The notes beneath the pieces are model-generated. The model did no database searches. It was given only the letters and a program-made list of their open reading frames with translations, and was not told the origin of the DNA. The position numbers and the translations under genes were made by a program. Source: Cellulosimicrobium funkei (lineage in GTDB: Bacteria; Actinomycetota; Actinomycetes; Actinomycetales; Cellulomonadaceae). From it: a stretch of 64,000 bases of DNA. The stretch's first letter is position 1, and the number at the start of each line of letters is the position of its first letter. Of this stretch, positions 8,179-16,792 are shown piece after piece. The stretch is from the NCBI RefSeq assembly GCF_004519295.1, contig NZ_SOZH01000004.1:62001-126000 (forward strand), written 5' to 3'.

Positions 8179-8268
8179 GGTGCTGCCTCTCAGGACTCGG
8201 TCGTCTCGACGTGCACGAGGGGTCACGGGATCGCGCGCGGTGCCCGGGGGGAGTGGCCCACCTCACAC

Positions 8269-8274
8269 ACGCTA
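8269..8274 (-). promoter_or_regulatory. -10 box TAGCGT for the sigma factor gene
   Basis: On the minus strand TAGCGT sits about 90 nt upstream of the ATG at 8178, predicting a start near 8262 and a moderately long leader. The -35 region is not well matched. Confidence 0.4.
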
Positions 8275-8320
8275 CCGCCGCCCTCCGACACCGCACAGGG
8301 GCACCGGACGAGCGCCCGGG

Positions 8321-10570
8321 TCAGCCGTCGAGGTCCAGCTCGAACCACACAGTCTTGGCCGCCCTGCCGTCGGCCGCACCGCCGTCGGCCGCACCGCCGT
8401 CGGCCGGGTCGCCGTGGGCTGCACCGCCGTCCGCGGGGCGGCCGTCGGCAGCGCTGTCGTCGGCCGGGTCGTCGTGGAGGTCGACGCCCCAGCGCGACGC
8501 GCACCGTTCCAGGAACTGCACTCCCCGGCCGCCCGTCTCCTCCGGCCGCGGCGAGCGCAGCCTCGGCAGCGCGGTCGACCCGTCCTCGACGCCGACCCGC
8601 ACCACCCGGTGCCCGACCTCGAGCACGGCCCGGACCGGAGGCGTGCCGTGCTGCACCGCGTTCGTGAGGATCTCGCTCGTCAGGAGCATCGCGACGCGGC
8701 GCACCGCAGGCGACACGTCGCAGCTCTCGAGCGCGTCGTCGACCCACCGCCGCGCGGGGCCGATCGCCGCCGACGTGTGCTCGACCGGCCGCGTCAGCAC
8801 CGACGGGCGCCCGGGCGCCGGCGCCCGCGGGACCGTGTGCCGCACGCGCAGGGCGAGGACCGCGACGTCGTCCCGCTGGTCGGCGACAAGGCGGCGGACG
8901 AGCGCGTCCGGGAGGGCCGACGTCGCGGTGCCCGCGTGCTCGCCGAGGACGGCCCGCAGGCCGGCGAGGCGCTCGGCGAACGACGTGCCGCGGCGCTCGA
9001 CGAGGCCGTCGGTGTAGAGGAGCAGCGTGTCGCCCGGCGCGAGGCGCGTGCGGTGGTCGTGCCGCTGCGTGCTCGGCAGCACCCCCAGCATGAGGTCGGG
9101 CGCGGACTCGAGCGTGTCGACCGTCCCGTCGGCGCGCAGGACGAGGGGTGCGGGGTGCCCGGCGTTCGACCACGTGAGGTCGAACCCCTGCGGGGTGCGG
9201 TCGAGCCGCACGACGACGGCCGTCGCGCTGGAGTGCAGCGCGAGGCCGCGGTTCGCGCGGTCGAGCAGCCGCAGCAGCACGGCGGGCGGCTCGTCCTGGC
9301 ACCAGGCGAACGTCCGCAGCATCGACCGGAGCTGGCCCATCTGCGCCGCGGCACGCATGTCGTGCCCGGTGACGTCGCCGATCATGAGCACGCACGCGTC
9401 GTCGTCGAGCACCACCGCGTCGTACCAGTCGCCGCCGACCTGGTCGGTGCGGGTCGCGGACGCGTAGGTCGCCGCGAGCTCTGCGCCGCGCACCGGCGGC
9501 AGCTCGGTGAGCATCGCGGCCTGGAGGGTCGCCGCGACGCGGTGGCGCTCCTCGAGCAGCCGGACGCGCTCGACCGCGTGCGCGACGTACGAGGCGATCG
9601 TCGTCTCCGTCTTCACGGCGTCGTCGTCGAACTCGCGGACCGTGTCCCACGCGAGGGCCACGACCCCCAGGAGGCGGTCGTCCGCGAGGACGGGCACGAA
9701 CGAGCGCGCCTCGACCGTGTCGGGCGCGATGAGCGACGCGGCCTCGGGGAACCGCTCGCCGTACTGCACGTGGTCACGGAAGAACAAGGGCTCGCGCGTC
9801 CGTGCCGCGGTCGACGCGGCGCGGTCCGCGTCCACGCGCATGCGGCGGAACGACGCCGGCACCCCCGGCTCCAGGTGGTCCAGCGTCGTGAACTCGAGGC
9901 GGGTGCCGCCGCCGTCGAGCAGCGCGAGCCCGGCGTAGCGCGCGCCGATGGCCGCCCCGACGGCGGCCAGCCGCTCGGCGACGTCGCGGACGGACGTCGC
10001 GGCGGCGAACGACTCGGACAGCTCCAGGAGCAGGCGCGACCGCTTGTTCGCCGCGAGGGCGATACGCTGCATGCGCCTCGCGCGGGCTCGCGCCAGGCGC
10101 AGCCGGAGCTCGGACGTGCACGCGGACGCCAGGTCCGCGAGCGTCGCCAGCTCGTCGTCCGACCAGGTGCGGGGGCGCGGGTCGAACGCGCACAGCGACC
10201 CGACCGCACGGCCCTGCGGGTCGAAGATCGGGAAGCCCGCGTAGGCGACGACGCCGATGTCGTCGACGGCCCGCAGCGTGGCCAGGTGCGGGACGGTGCG
10301 CGCGTCCTCGACCACGAGCGGGCGCGCCTCGTTCGCCACGAACTGGCAGAACGTGTGGCTGCGCGGGGTCCGGCGCGCCGACTGGTACGGCTCGGGCACG
10401 CCGTGCGCGCCGGGCAGCACCGCCTCGTCGTCGAGGACCAGCGTGACGAGCGCCGACGACACCCCGAGCTGCCGGTGCACGAGCCGCGCGAAGCGGTCGA
10501 ACGACTCGTCCGACGCCGGCTCGGCGAGCCCCGCCTGGACGAGCTCGTGGATCGCCTGGGCGTCGGTCAT
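8321..10570 (-). CDS. GAF-GAF-PP2C (SpoIIE) phosphatase with anti-sigma-like ATPase domain
   Basis: A 749-residue signalling protein. Two GAF domains (about 20-160 and 175-330; the first contains SHTFCQFVANEARPLVVEDA) precede a SpoIIE/PP2C serine phosphatase (about 350-545; TDQVGGDWYDAV, VLMIGDVTGHD and LLLYTDGLVERRG carry the metal-binding Asp residues). The end is a GHKL ATPase of anti-sigma-factor kinase type (about 585-749; LLTSEILTNAVQHG is the N box). Such proteins control partner-switching sigma factors by phosphorylating or dephosphorylating anti-anti-sigma proteins. Odd feature: a run of seven 15-bp DNA repeats encodes about 35 residues of Gly/Ala/Asp inside the ATPase domain (about 701-735), between its conserved blocks and the last strand. 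Confidence 0.9.
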   Translation of the reverse strand: MTDAQAIHELVQAGLAEPASDESFDRFARLVHRQLGVSSALVTLVLDDEAVLPGAHGVPEPYQSARRTPRSHTFCQFVANEARPLVVEDARTVPHLATLRAVDDIGVVAYAGFPIFDPQGRAVGSLCAFDPRPRTWSDDELATLADLASACTSELRLRLARARARRMQRIALAANKRSRLLLELSESFAAATSVRDVAERLAAVGAAIGARYAGLALLDGGGTRLEFTTLDHLEPGVPASFRRMRVDADRAASTAARTREPLFFRDHVQYGERFPEAASLIAPDTVEARSFVPVLADDRLLGVVALAWDTVREFDDDAVKTETTIASYVAHAVERVRLLEERHRVAATLQAAMLTELPPVRGAELAATYASATRTDQVGGDWYDAVVLDDDACVLMIGDVTGHDMRAAAQMGQLRSMLRTFAWCQDEPPAVLLRLLDRANRGLALHSSATAVVVRLDRTPQGFDLTWSNAGHPAPLVLRADGTVDTLESAPDLMLGVLPSTQRHDHRTRLAPGDTLLLYTDGLVERRGTSFAERLAGLRAVLGEHAGTATSALPDALVRRLVADQRDDVAVLALRVRHTVPRAPAPGRPSVLTRPVEHTSAAIGPARRWVDDALESCDVSPAVRRVAMLLTSEILTNAVQHGTPPVRAVLEVGHRVVRVGVEDGSTALPRLRSPRPEETGGRGVQFLERCASRWGVDLHDDPADDSAADGRPADGGAAHGDPADGGAADGGAADGRAAKTVWFELDLDG
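8366..8470. repeat. Seven 15-bp tandem repeats inside a coding region
   Basis: Units start at 8366, 8381, 8396, 8411, 8426, 8441 and 8456. The first two are identical (GCCGTCGGCCGCACC) and later ones diverge. The unit is five codons long, so changes in copy number keep the reading frame of the phosphatase gene on the minus strand and add or remove five Gly/Ala/Asp-rich residues. Confidence 0.9.
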
Positions 10571-10675
10571 GGTCCAGTATCACCGGGACGAGCCTGGTCA
10601 AACAGCGCAACCCGCCCCACCCGGCGCGGCGTCGGGGGTGAAATCGGACAGAAGGGAACGTCGTCGGACCGTCCC

Positions 10676-10707
10676 GACGGGCGGTGGGCGAGCCTCGGTC
10701 GCCCGTC
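10676..10707 (-). terminator. Possible hairpin terminator after gpmA
   Basis: An 8-bp stem (10676-10683 with 10700-10707) overlaps the stop codon of the phosphoglycerate mutase gene, with further internal pairing in the 16-nt loop. There is no T-tract. The hairpin is weaker than others in the window. Confidence 0.35.
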
Positions 10708-11497
10708 AGGTGCCCCCGCGGGCCCGGAGGTCCGTGACCGCGTGCTCGGCGCCCTGCGCGTCGAGGTAGGTGCCGCCGCGGACCTCCGGGACGAGCGCGC
10801 CGTCGGGCCCGGCCGTGAAGCGGTGCACGAGCGGGTGCCCGGTGGGCACGTCGAGGTCCTGGACCTCCTCGGGCGTGAGGTCGTCGACGAGCACGGACAG
10901 GGCGCGCAGCGAGTTGCCGTGCCCGACGACGAGCACCGCCTCCCCGTGCACGAGCCGCGTGCGGGTGGCGGCCCAGAAGGGGCGCAGGCGCTCGACGACG
11001 TCCGCGAGGGACTCGGCGTCCGGCCGCAGGGTGGCGCGCGCGGCGTCGGGCAGGCGCAGGAGCGTGTCGTCGACGAGGGCGCGCGCCGGGTCGTCGTCGG
11101 CGAGCGGCGGCGGCCGGTGCAGGTACGACCGGCGGTAGCGCCAGTAGGCGGCCTCGCCGTAGTCGCGGCGGACGACGTCGCGCAGCTTGTCGGTGAACGC
11201 GCCGTAGTGCCGCTCGACGAGCCGCCACTCGACCGCGAGCGACGGCGGCCCGGGCAGGGCCTCGGCCACGACGGCGGCCGTCGCGGACGCGCGCACGAGC
11301 GGCGAGGTCACGACACGCCGCGGGGCGAGCGCGGGCTCGCGCGCGACGGCGTCCGCGAGGAGCCGCGCCGCGCGGCGCGCCTCGGCGACCCCGACGTCGG
11401 AGAGCGGCACGTCGAGCAGCCCGGTGAAGCGGTCGCCCGCGTTGAACGTGCTCTGCCCGTGCCGCACGAGCACGAGCGCCCCGGGCGACGGGTCCAC
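10706..11497 (-). CDS. gpmA: 2,3-bisphosphoglycerate-dependent phosphoglycerate mutase
   Basis: A 263-residue histidine phosphatase superfamily protein. LVRHGQSTFN (about 9-18) holds the phospho-accepting His; ERHYGAFTDKLR is the mutase-type substrate loop; VVGHGNSLRAL holds the second catalytic His. These are the marks of cofactor-dependent phosphoglycerate mutase, which interconverts 3- and 2-phosphoglycerate in glycolysis. ERHYG rather than ERHWG or ERHYGDL is a small variation, so a broader phosphatase role is possible. The GTG at 11497 lies 3 bp after the stop of the upstream LAL regulator gene, implying translational coupling, an unusual partner for a housekeeping enzyme. The rest of the genome may hold the main mutase. 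Confidence 0.8.
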   Translation of the reverse strand: MDPSPGALVLVRHGQSTFNAGDRFTGLLDVPLSDVGVAEARRAARLLADAVAREPALAPRRVVTSPLVRASATAAVVAEALPGPPSLAVEWRLVERHYGAFTDKLRDVVRRDYGEAAYWRYRRSYLHRPPPLADDDPARALVDDTLLRLPDAARATLRPDAESLADVVERLRPFWAATRTRLVHGEAVLVVGHGNSLRALSVLVDDLTPEEVQDLDVPTGHPLVHRFTAGPDGALVPEVRGGTYLDAQGAEHAVTDLRARGGT

Positions 11498-11500
11498 GCG

Positions 11501-14455
11501 TCAGACCTCGAGCAGCCCGCGCTGGTGCGCGAGCGAGACGGCCTCGGCGCGCCCCGACGCCCCGAGCTTGGCGAGGACGTTCGACACGTGCACGCTCACC
11601 GTCTTCCCCGAGATGAACAGGCGCTCGCCGATCTGCCGGTTGGTCAGGCCCTGCGCGACGAGCAGCAGGACCTCCTCCTCGCGCTCGGTGAGGACGGCCG
11701 TCGTGGACCGGCGGACGCCGGGCAGGTCGAGGCGACCGCGCCGGCCGAGCGCACGGACCGCCTCGGCGAGCGGCGCCGCGCCCATGGCCTCGGCCTCCTC
11801 GAGCGCCTGCGCGGCCTCGATCTCGGCGGCGTTGCGGTCGCCCGCACCGAGCAGGGCCTGCGCCCACCGGAACCGGGACCGCGCCACCTCGTACCGGTAG
11901 CCGTAGTCGAAGAGGCGCGTCGTCTCCTCCCACAGCGCGGGGTCGTCCGTGCCGGTGAGGCGCGAGTGCTCCGCCGCGGCGCGCGCGAGCCACGCGCGGC
12001 CCTCCGGCCCGAGCCGGCCCCCCCGAGGGCGGCCGCGCTCGGCGGTCGTGCGGGCGGCGTCGAGCAGCTCGGCCCCGCGGGCGACGAGCTCGCGGACCGT
12101 GGCGGCCCCGGCCGCGCCCTGGAGGCGAGCGGCGTCCGCGGCGTCGGCGAGGGCGGCGAGCGCGAGCGCGGAGATCCAGATGCGACCCAGGAAGTAGTCG
12201 CTCCACGTGCGGCCCAGGTGGTCGACGAGCTCGACGGCGAGCGCCACCGCCTCGTCGCGGCGCCCGGCCCACGTGAGGGCGTCGATCGAGCAGCCGCCCG
12301 AGATGAGCGCGATCTGCCCGTCCCGGAACCAGTCGCGCCGCAGCGCGGTGCCCCGCGCGATCGCGTCCGCGTCGCCGCGCGCGACGGCGGCGTAGAGCTG
12401 GACGCACGACAGCTGCGGCGCGGAGCCCTCGGGCATGGTCTCGCCCGCGGTGTCCGTGGGGGTGAGGTCGCCCAGCACGTACCGGACGAGGTCGCGGAAC
12501 AGGCGCAGCTCGACGCCGTACGCGCTCCACCCGAGGCCGGTCGCCCGCGCGCGGTCGAGGCCGTCCTCCGTGACCTGGAGGGCCTCGTCGATGCGGCCCG
12601 CGTAGTAGCGGTTCGCGGCGATGTTGTACCAGCAGCGCAGCTCGGTGAGGATGTCGCCCGCCTCGACCGCGCGCTCGCGGGCCTGGGCCAGCAGCACCGC
12701 GGCGCGGTCGTCGTCCGCGACCTCGAGGATCGCCATCGTGGTCAGCACGTCGGCCTCCACGTCGGGCGCGTCGAGGCGGTGCGCGACGTCGATCGCCTCC
12801 GCCGCGACCTCGGCGGCGAGCTCGTCGAGGTCGGCGTTCATCGCGGCGCGCGCCCGCATGGCCAGCGTCCAGGCGCGGTCGAGCGACGGCGGCTCGACGG
12901 GCAGGACGGCGAGCGCCGCCTCGGTGTGCGCGAGGGTCTCCTCGACCTCCTCCGTGCCGAGCAGGTACCGAGACAGCACGTGCCGCAGCGAGGCCTGGCG
13001 CATCGGGTCGTCGGCGGTGCCCTCGACGACGCGTCGTGCGAGCGCGACGGCGCGGTCCGGCTCGCCCGCGCGGCTCGCCGCCCCGGCCGCGGCGAGCGCG
13101 ACGGTGACGCGGTCCTCGCCGAGGAGGGTCGCGGCGTCGGGCACGGCCTGCCACAGCGCGAGCACCTGCTCGAGGTGCCGGAGCTCCTCCGCGGGCGCGA
13201 GCACGCGCGCCGCCTTGCGCGCCGCGGCGCGCGACGCGGTGAGCGCGGCCGGGAGGTCGTGCGCGGCGAGCGCGTGGTGGGCCCGCAGGGCGGGGGAGCC
13301 GAGCTGCGGGTCGTCGTCGAGTGCGGCGAGGTAGGCGCGGTGCACGCCGACGCGCTCGCCCGGGAGCAGGTCGGACGCGACCGCCTCGGCGAGCAGCGCG
13401 TGCCGGAACACGACCGTGTCGCGCGCCCCGTCGCCCTCGACCGCGAGCACGTGGTGCGCGATGGCCTCGCGCAGCGCGGCGTCGAACGGACGCCCGGACG
13501 ACCGGTCCGCGGGCTCGCCCTCGTCGGTGTCCCGCGCCAGCGCGGCCCGCAGGAGCGGCTCGCTCACCTGGCGTCCCGAGACCGACGCGACGCGCACGAG
13601 GTGCTGGACGGCCGGGTCGAGCCCTTCCAAACGGGCGCGCAGCACGTCCGCGAGCGACCACGGCAGCTCGTCTCCCAGGCCGGACTCGACGAGCTCCTCG
13701 GCGAAGTAGGCGTTCCCCTCGGAGCGCGTGCGCACGGACTCGAACGCCGCGGGCGGCAGCGGGCTGCCGGCGAGCGCCGTGGTGAACTCCCGCAGCTCGC
13801 GCTCGGTGAAGGGCGAGAGCTGCACGTGCTCGACGCGCGGGTGGCGCAGCAGCTCCGCGAGCACCGGGCGCAGGGGGTGGCGGCGGTGCAGGTCGTCCGC
13901 GCGGTAGCTCGCGACGACCAGGACGTGCTCCGCGCGCAGGCGTGCGACGACGAAGCGCAGGACGTCGCGGCTCGACGGGTCCGCCCAGTGCAGGTCCTCG
14001 ACGACGAGCACGAGCGGCGCCTCGGGCGTCCCGGACGCCGCGATCGCGGCGGCGACGCTCTCGAAGAGCTGGAGGCGCTCGCCCTGGCTCTGCTCGTCGT
14101 CGGCCGGGGTGCCGGCGTCGAGCAGACGTGCGAGCGCGGGACGGGCCGCGACCGTCTCGTCGACGGCGGGGTGCTGGGCGCGCAGGGTCGTGAGCGCCTC
14201 GGAGAAGGGGAGGTAGGGGAGGCCGACCTCGCCGAGGTCGACGCAGTGGCTCCACACCACCGTCGCGCCCGTCCCCGCCGCGAGCTCCGCCGCGCGGGTG
14301 AGCAGGCGCGTCTTGCCCACGCCCGCGTCCGCGCCGACGAGCACGACGCCCGGCTCGCCGCGGCGCGCGCGCTCGACCGCCGCGGCGAGCACGTCGAGCT
14401 CGGCCGCGCGGGCCACGAAGGGCGCGCGCGTGGAGGGTCGGGGCACGGTTCCCAT
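11501..14455 (-). CDS. LAL-type LuxR family regulator with AAA ATPase
   Basis: A 984-residue regulator. An N-terminal STAND/AAA ATPase has Walker A GADAGVGKT (41-49) and Walker B LVLVVEDLHWAD (148-159). A long helical, TPR-like middle follows (about 330-900), and a C-terminal LuxR helix-turn-helix (about 922-984) contains EREEEVLLLVAQGLTNRQIG and SGKTVSVHVSNVLAKLG. LAL proteins are ATP-dependent activators, often of catabolic or secondary-metabolite genes. The ATG at 14455 places the ATPase start as in relatives; upstream reading crosses a terminator hairpin and another gene. It is transcribed with the mutase gene downstream. The ligand and target genes cannot be read from the sequence. Confidence 0.9.
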   Translation of the reverse strand: MGTVPRPSTRAPFVARAAELDVLAAAVERARRGEPGVVLVGADAGVGKTRLLTRAAELAAGTGATVVWSHCVDLGEVGLPYLPFSEALTTLRAQHPAVDETVAARPALARLLDAGTPADDEQSQGERLQLFESVAAAIAASGTPEAPLVLVVEDLHWADPSSRDVLRFVVARLRAEHVLVVASYRADDLHRRHPLRPVLAELLRHPRVEHVQLSPFTERELREFTTALAGSPLPPAAFESVRTRSEGNAYFAEELVESGLGDELPWSLADVLRARLEGLDPAVQHLVRVASVSGRQVSEPLLRAALARDTDEGEPADRSSGRPFDAALREAIAHHVLAVEGDGARDTVVFRHALLAEAVASDLLPGERVGVHRAYLAALDDDPQLGSPALRAHHALAAHDLPAALTASRAAARKAARVLAPAEELRHLEQVLALWQAVPDAATLLGEDRVTVALAAAGAASRAGEPDRAVALARRVVEGTADDPMRQASLRHVLSRYLLGTEEVEETLAHTEAALAVLPVEPPSLDRAWTLAMRARAAMNADLDELAAEVAAEAIDVAHRLDAPDVEADVLTTMAILEVADDDRAAVLLAQARERAVEAGDILTELRCWYNIAANRYYAGRIDEALQVTEDGLDRARATGLGWSAYGVELRLFRDLVRYVLGDLTPTDTAGETMPEGSAPQLSCVQLYAAVARGDADAIARGTALRRDWFRDGQIALISGGCSIDALTWAGRRDEAVALAVELVDHLGRTWSDYFLGRIWISALALAALADAADAARLQGAAGAATVRELVARGAELLDAARTTAERGRPRGGRLGPEGRAWLARAAAEHSRLTGTDDPALWEETTRLFDYGYRYEVARSRFRWAQALLGAGDRNAAEIEAAQALEEAEAMGAAPLAEAVRALGRRGRLDLPGVRRSTTAVLTEREEEVLLLVAQGLTNRQIGERLFISGKTVSVHVSNVLAKLGASGRAEAVSLAHQRGLLEV

Positions 14456-14531
14456 CCTCGCAGCGGGCACCGACACGTGACCAGCCGATTGACCGCCCTG
14501 CGCCGACCGGGTCACCCCGACGGACACGACG

Positions 14532-14565
14532 ACGCCGCCGGCGAGAGGTACCTCGTCGGCGGCGT
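14532..14565 (-). terminator. Hairpin terminator after the 47-residue ORF
   Basis: Stem ACGCCGCCG / CGGCGGCGT (14532-14540 with 14557-14565) continues inward through GAG/CTC with one G-U pair, leaving a 6-nt loop. It lies just past the stop at 14578 of the small minus-strand gene and separates it from the LAL regulator gene. Confidence 0.65.
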
Positions 14566-14577
14566 TGGGCGGCGCGG

Positions 14578-14721
14578 TCATCGCGCGGGCTGGTCGTGGC
14601 GACGACGACGGCCGCGCCACCAGTGCAGCAGCGCGGGCTCGTCGTGCCGCAGGTCCGCCCGCAGACGCTCCGCGCGGTACTCCAGGTCCGCGTCGAACGT
14701 CGGATCGATGTGCGTGCTCAT
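14578..14721 (-). CDS. Small hypothetical protein (47 residues)
   Basis: A short, highly charged soluble protein beginning MSTHIDPTFDADLEYRAERL and ending in a tryptophan pair followed by an Arg/His-rich tail (WWRGRRRRHDQ). The ATG at 14721 has GGGGA upstream at a usable distance. A longer reading from 14760 is possible but has no better signal. A terminator-like hairpin follows immediately, and the divergent region upstream holds the 14-bp inverted repeat shared with the DUF1254 gene. I do not recognise the family. Basic C-terminus and acidic N-terminus suggest a nucleic-acid- or protein-binding accessory peptide, which is a guess. Confidence 0.55.
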   Translation of the reverse strand: MSTHIDPTFDADLEYRAERLRADLRHDEPALLHWWRGRRRRHDQPAR

Positions 14722-14819
14722 GGTCGTCCCCGTCTCCCAGGCTCCCTGCCTGTCCGACACTCACAGTCGTCCTGAGCACCGGGCCGTCGCATCGGTCGAC
14801 CGCGCACCGTTCGTCGGGG

Positions 14820-14886
14820 GGTGCCTTAGGCGCACGAGGATCCGGGTGTCGAGAGGTCTGAGGTGGTCCCCGGCGCCTAAGGCACC
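14820..14886. promoter_or_regulatory. Paired 14-bp inverted repeat, candidate operator
   Basis: GGTGCCTTAGGCGC (14820-14833) and its exact complement GCGCCTAAGGCACC (14873-14886) are 39 bp apart between the divergent small gene (start 14721) and DUF1254 gene (start 15004). Each arm is itself nearly palindromic around CCTTAGG, so this looks like two operator sites facing each other rather than a transcript hairpin. Confidence 0.5.
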
Positions 14887-15003
14887 GGTCCCGAGGCGGC
14901 CGACGCCGGGGGCCCCACGCTGCGCTCGCTCGTCGGGGGGACAGGTGCTTGGGTGGGCGAACCAGCGTGGTCCGCCGGGGCGGACAGACCAGGGAGGACA
15001 GCG

Positions 15004-15951
15004 ATGACCGAGCACGTCGACGCCGACAACTTCGTGCGCGCCGAGACCGACAGGATGTTCGCCGCGCTGCAGCGGGACGCGGGCGGGGTCAACCAGTTCT
15101 TCCACAACCGGGAGCCTGCGCCCGTGGACCGGCAGACGGTCGTGCGTCTGAACCGGGACACGCTCTACAGCTTCGCCGTCGTGGACCTGTCCGCCGGTGC
15201 CGCACTGACTCTGCCCGACGCCGGGGACCGTTACCTGTCAGCGATGGTCGTCGACAACGACCACTTCGTGGCGGACGTCCTGCACGCCCCGGGCGAGCAT
15301 CGTCTCGACGCGACGGGCGTGGGCACGCGCTACGCCGTCGTGGCGGTCCGCACGCTCGTGGACCCCGCCGACCCGGCCGACCTCGAGGCCGTCGCCGCGG
15401 TGCAGGACGGCGTCGTGCTGCGTGCCGGCTCGGCGGATCCGTTCGTGTCTCCCGACTACGACGCGGTGAGCATGGACGCGACCCGGGACGCGCTGCTCGC
15501 GCTCGCCGCGGGCCTGCGCAGGTTCGACGGCATGTTCGGCACCCGGGAGCAGGTCGACCCGGTGCGGCACCTGGTGGGGACCGCGGCGGGCTGGGGCGGG
15601 CTGCCCACGACGGAGGCGTCGTACGTCGGTGTCGACCCGGGCGTGCCGCCCGGCCGGTACGCGCTCACGCTGCGCGACGTCCCGGTCGACGCGTTCTGGT
15701 CGGTCTCGGTCTACGACGAGAAGGGCTTCTTCGAGCCGAACCCCGAGGGCGTCTACAGCGTCAACAGCGTCACGGCCGTGCCCGACCCGGACGGCGGGGT
15801 CACCGTGCGATTCGCCCCGCGCACCGAGGTGGGAGACGCGCCGAACACGATCCCGGTCCCGGAGCGGTGGAACTTCCTCGTCCGCCTCTACCGCCCTCGC
15901 GCGGAAGTCCTCGACGGCACGTGGCGTGTCCCGGAGCTGCACGCGCTCTGA
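15004..15951 (+). CDS. DUF1254/DUF1214 domain protein
   Basis: A 315-residue protein with no signal peptide. An N-terminal DUF1254 part (about 10-130; FFHNREPAPVDRQTVVRLNRDTLYSFAVVDLS spans its core, read as two neighbouring blocks) is followed by a C-terminal DUF1214 part (about 200-315; VDAFWSVSVYDEKGFF and WNFLVRLYRP). Proteins of this pair are often secreted or cytosolic beta-rich proteins of unknown activity; the combination is common near stress or catabolic genes. GGAGGAC ahead of the ATG at 15004 fixes the start. The upstream region carries the paired inverted repeat at 14820-14886, so expression is probably regulated. Confidence 0.85.
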   Translation: MTEHVDADNFVRAETDRMFAALQRDAGGVNQFFHNREPAPVDRQTVVRLNRDTLYSFAVVDLSAGAALTLPDAGDRYLSAMVVDNDHFVADVLHAPGEHRLDATGVGTRYAVVAVRTLVDPADPADLEAVAAVQDGVVLRAGSADPFVSPDYDAVSMDATRDALLALAAGLRRFDGMFGTREQVDPVRHLVGTAAGWGGLPTTEASYVGVDPGVPPGRYALTLRDVPVDAFWSVSVYDEKGFFEPNPEGVYSVNSVTAVPDPDGGVTVRFAPRTEVGDAPNTIPVPERWNFLVRLYRPRAEVLDGTWRVPELHAL

Positions 15952-16099
15952 CTGCCCTGACGGAGGTCCGGCAGGCGCACGCGGGAGGAGGACGGCCGGA
16001 CCGAGCGACGAACGTGACCCGCGTCACTCCTCCCGTTGCCAACAGGAGGACCCCGGCGCAGACTGGACGCAGGACCGGACCCGCTGTGGGGGTGACCTC

Positions 16100-16792
16100 G
16101 TGACCGACACCTACGACATGCTGCCGATGCTGGGCCGTGGCAAGCACCGCAACCCGAAGAAGGGTGCGTGCTTCATGGAGCTCGCGTCGTATCTCGCGGG
16201 AGAGCGCTGGAGCGACCATCCACGGTGCACGCACCCGCTGCTCGCGATGCTCGCGCGCGCCGTGAACGACCTCACGGTCGACCCGGAGCGCCCGAAGCTC
16301 GCGCCGCTCATCCCGTCCGTCATCGGGTTGACGAGCGACGACCCGCACTGGGACGTGCGCATCGCGCTGCGCGCCGCCGTGACGGCGCTGCCGATCGCCC
16401 CGGCGGACCGGCAGCAGACCCTCGCGGTGGCGATCATCGGCGCCGAGAAGATGCTCGACGTCCTCGACGACCGCCCCGCGGGCACGCTGAGCGCCGAGTC
16501 GGCCGACGCGCTCGCGAGCTGCCCGCGCACCGCGCGGTGGGCGCAGCGGTTCTGCGAGGGCGCGCGACTGCGGCCCACGCGGTTCGTGCGCGACGCCGCA
16601 CCGAGCATCATCTCCGCGGCGGTGCAGGGCATCGCCGAGGCGTGCGTGAGCGACCCGGACGAGCGCCTGCGCGCGCTCCTCTCCGCGACGATCGACGACT
16701 GCCGTGCCTGGGCTGCGGCAGAACCCGCGCCTGCTCTCGACCCCGAGGCGTGGGCGCCGGTCGTCCGGGCCGCCGGGGCGGGGGCGCGGTGA
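16100..16792 (+). CDS. Conserved hypothetical protein coupled to a UBP zinc finger
   Basis: A 230-residue, largely helical soluble protein. The N-terminal part has a basic patch (GRGKHRNPKKGACFME, about 11-26) and a segment with conserved-looking aromatic, Cys and His residues (YLAGERWSDHPRCTHPLLA). No enzyme motif is visible and I do not recognise a named family. The GTG at 16100 follows GGGGGTGA at a short distance. The stop overlaps the GTG of the next gene (GTGA), so the two proteins are made from one transcript with coupled translation and probably act together. Confidence 0.7.
   Translation: MTDTYDMLPMLGRGKHRNPKKGACFMELASYLAGERWSDHPRCTHPLLAMLARAVNDLTVDPERPKLAPLIPSVIGLTSDDPHWDVRIALRAAVTALPIAPADRQQTLAVAIIGAEKMLDVLDDRPAGTLSAESADALASCPRTARWAQRFCEGARLRPTRFVRDAAPSIISAAVQGIAEACVSDPDERLRALLSATIDDCRAWAAAEPAPALDPEAWAPVVRAAGAGAR

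Noticed and set aside
8042-15007. A 2,321-codon open frame on the plus strand
   Set aside because: It runs antisense to the sigma factor, phosphatase, mutase and LAL regulator genes, all of which have clear domains; its translation is low-complexity Arg/Val/Asp-rich sequence typical of antisense frames in GC-rich DNA.
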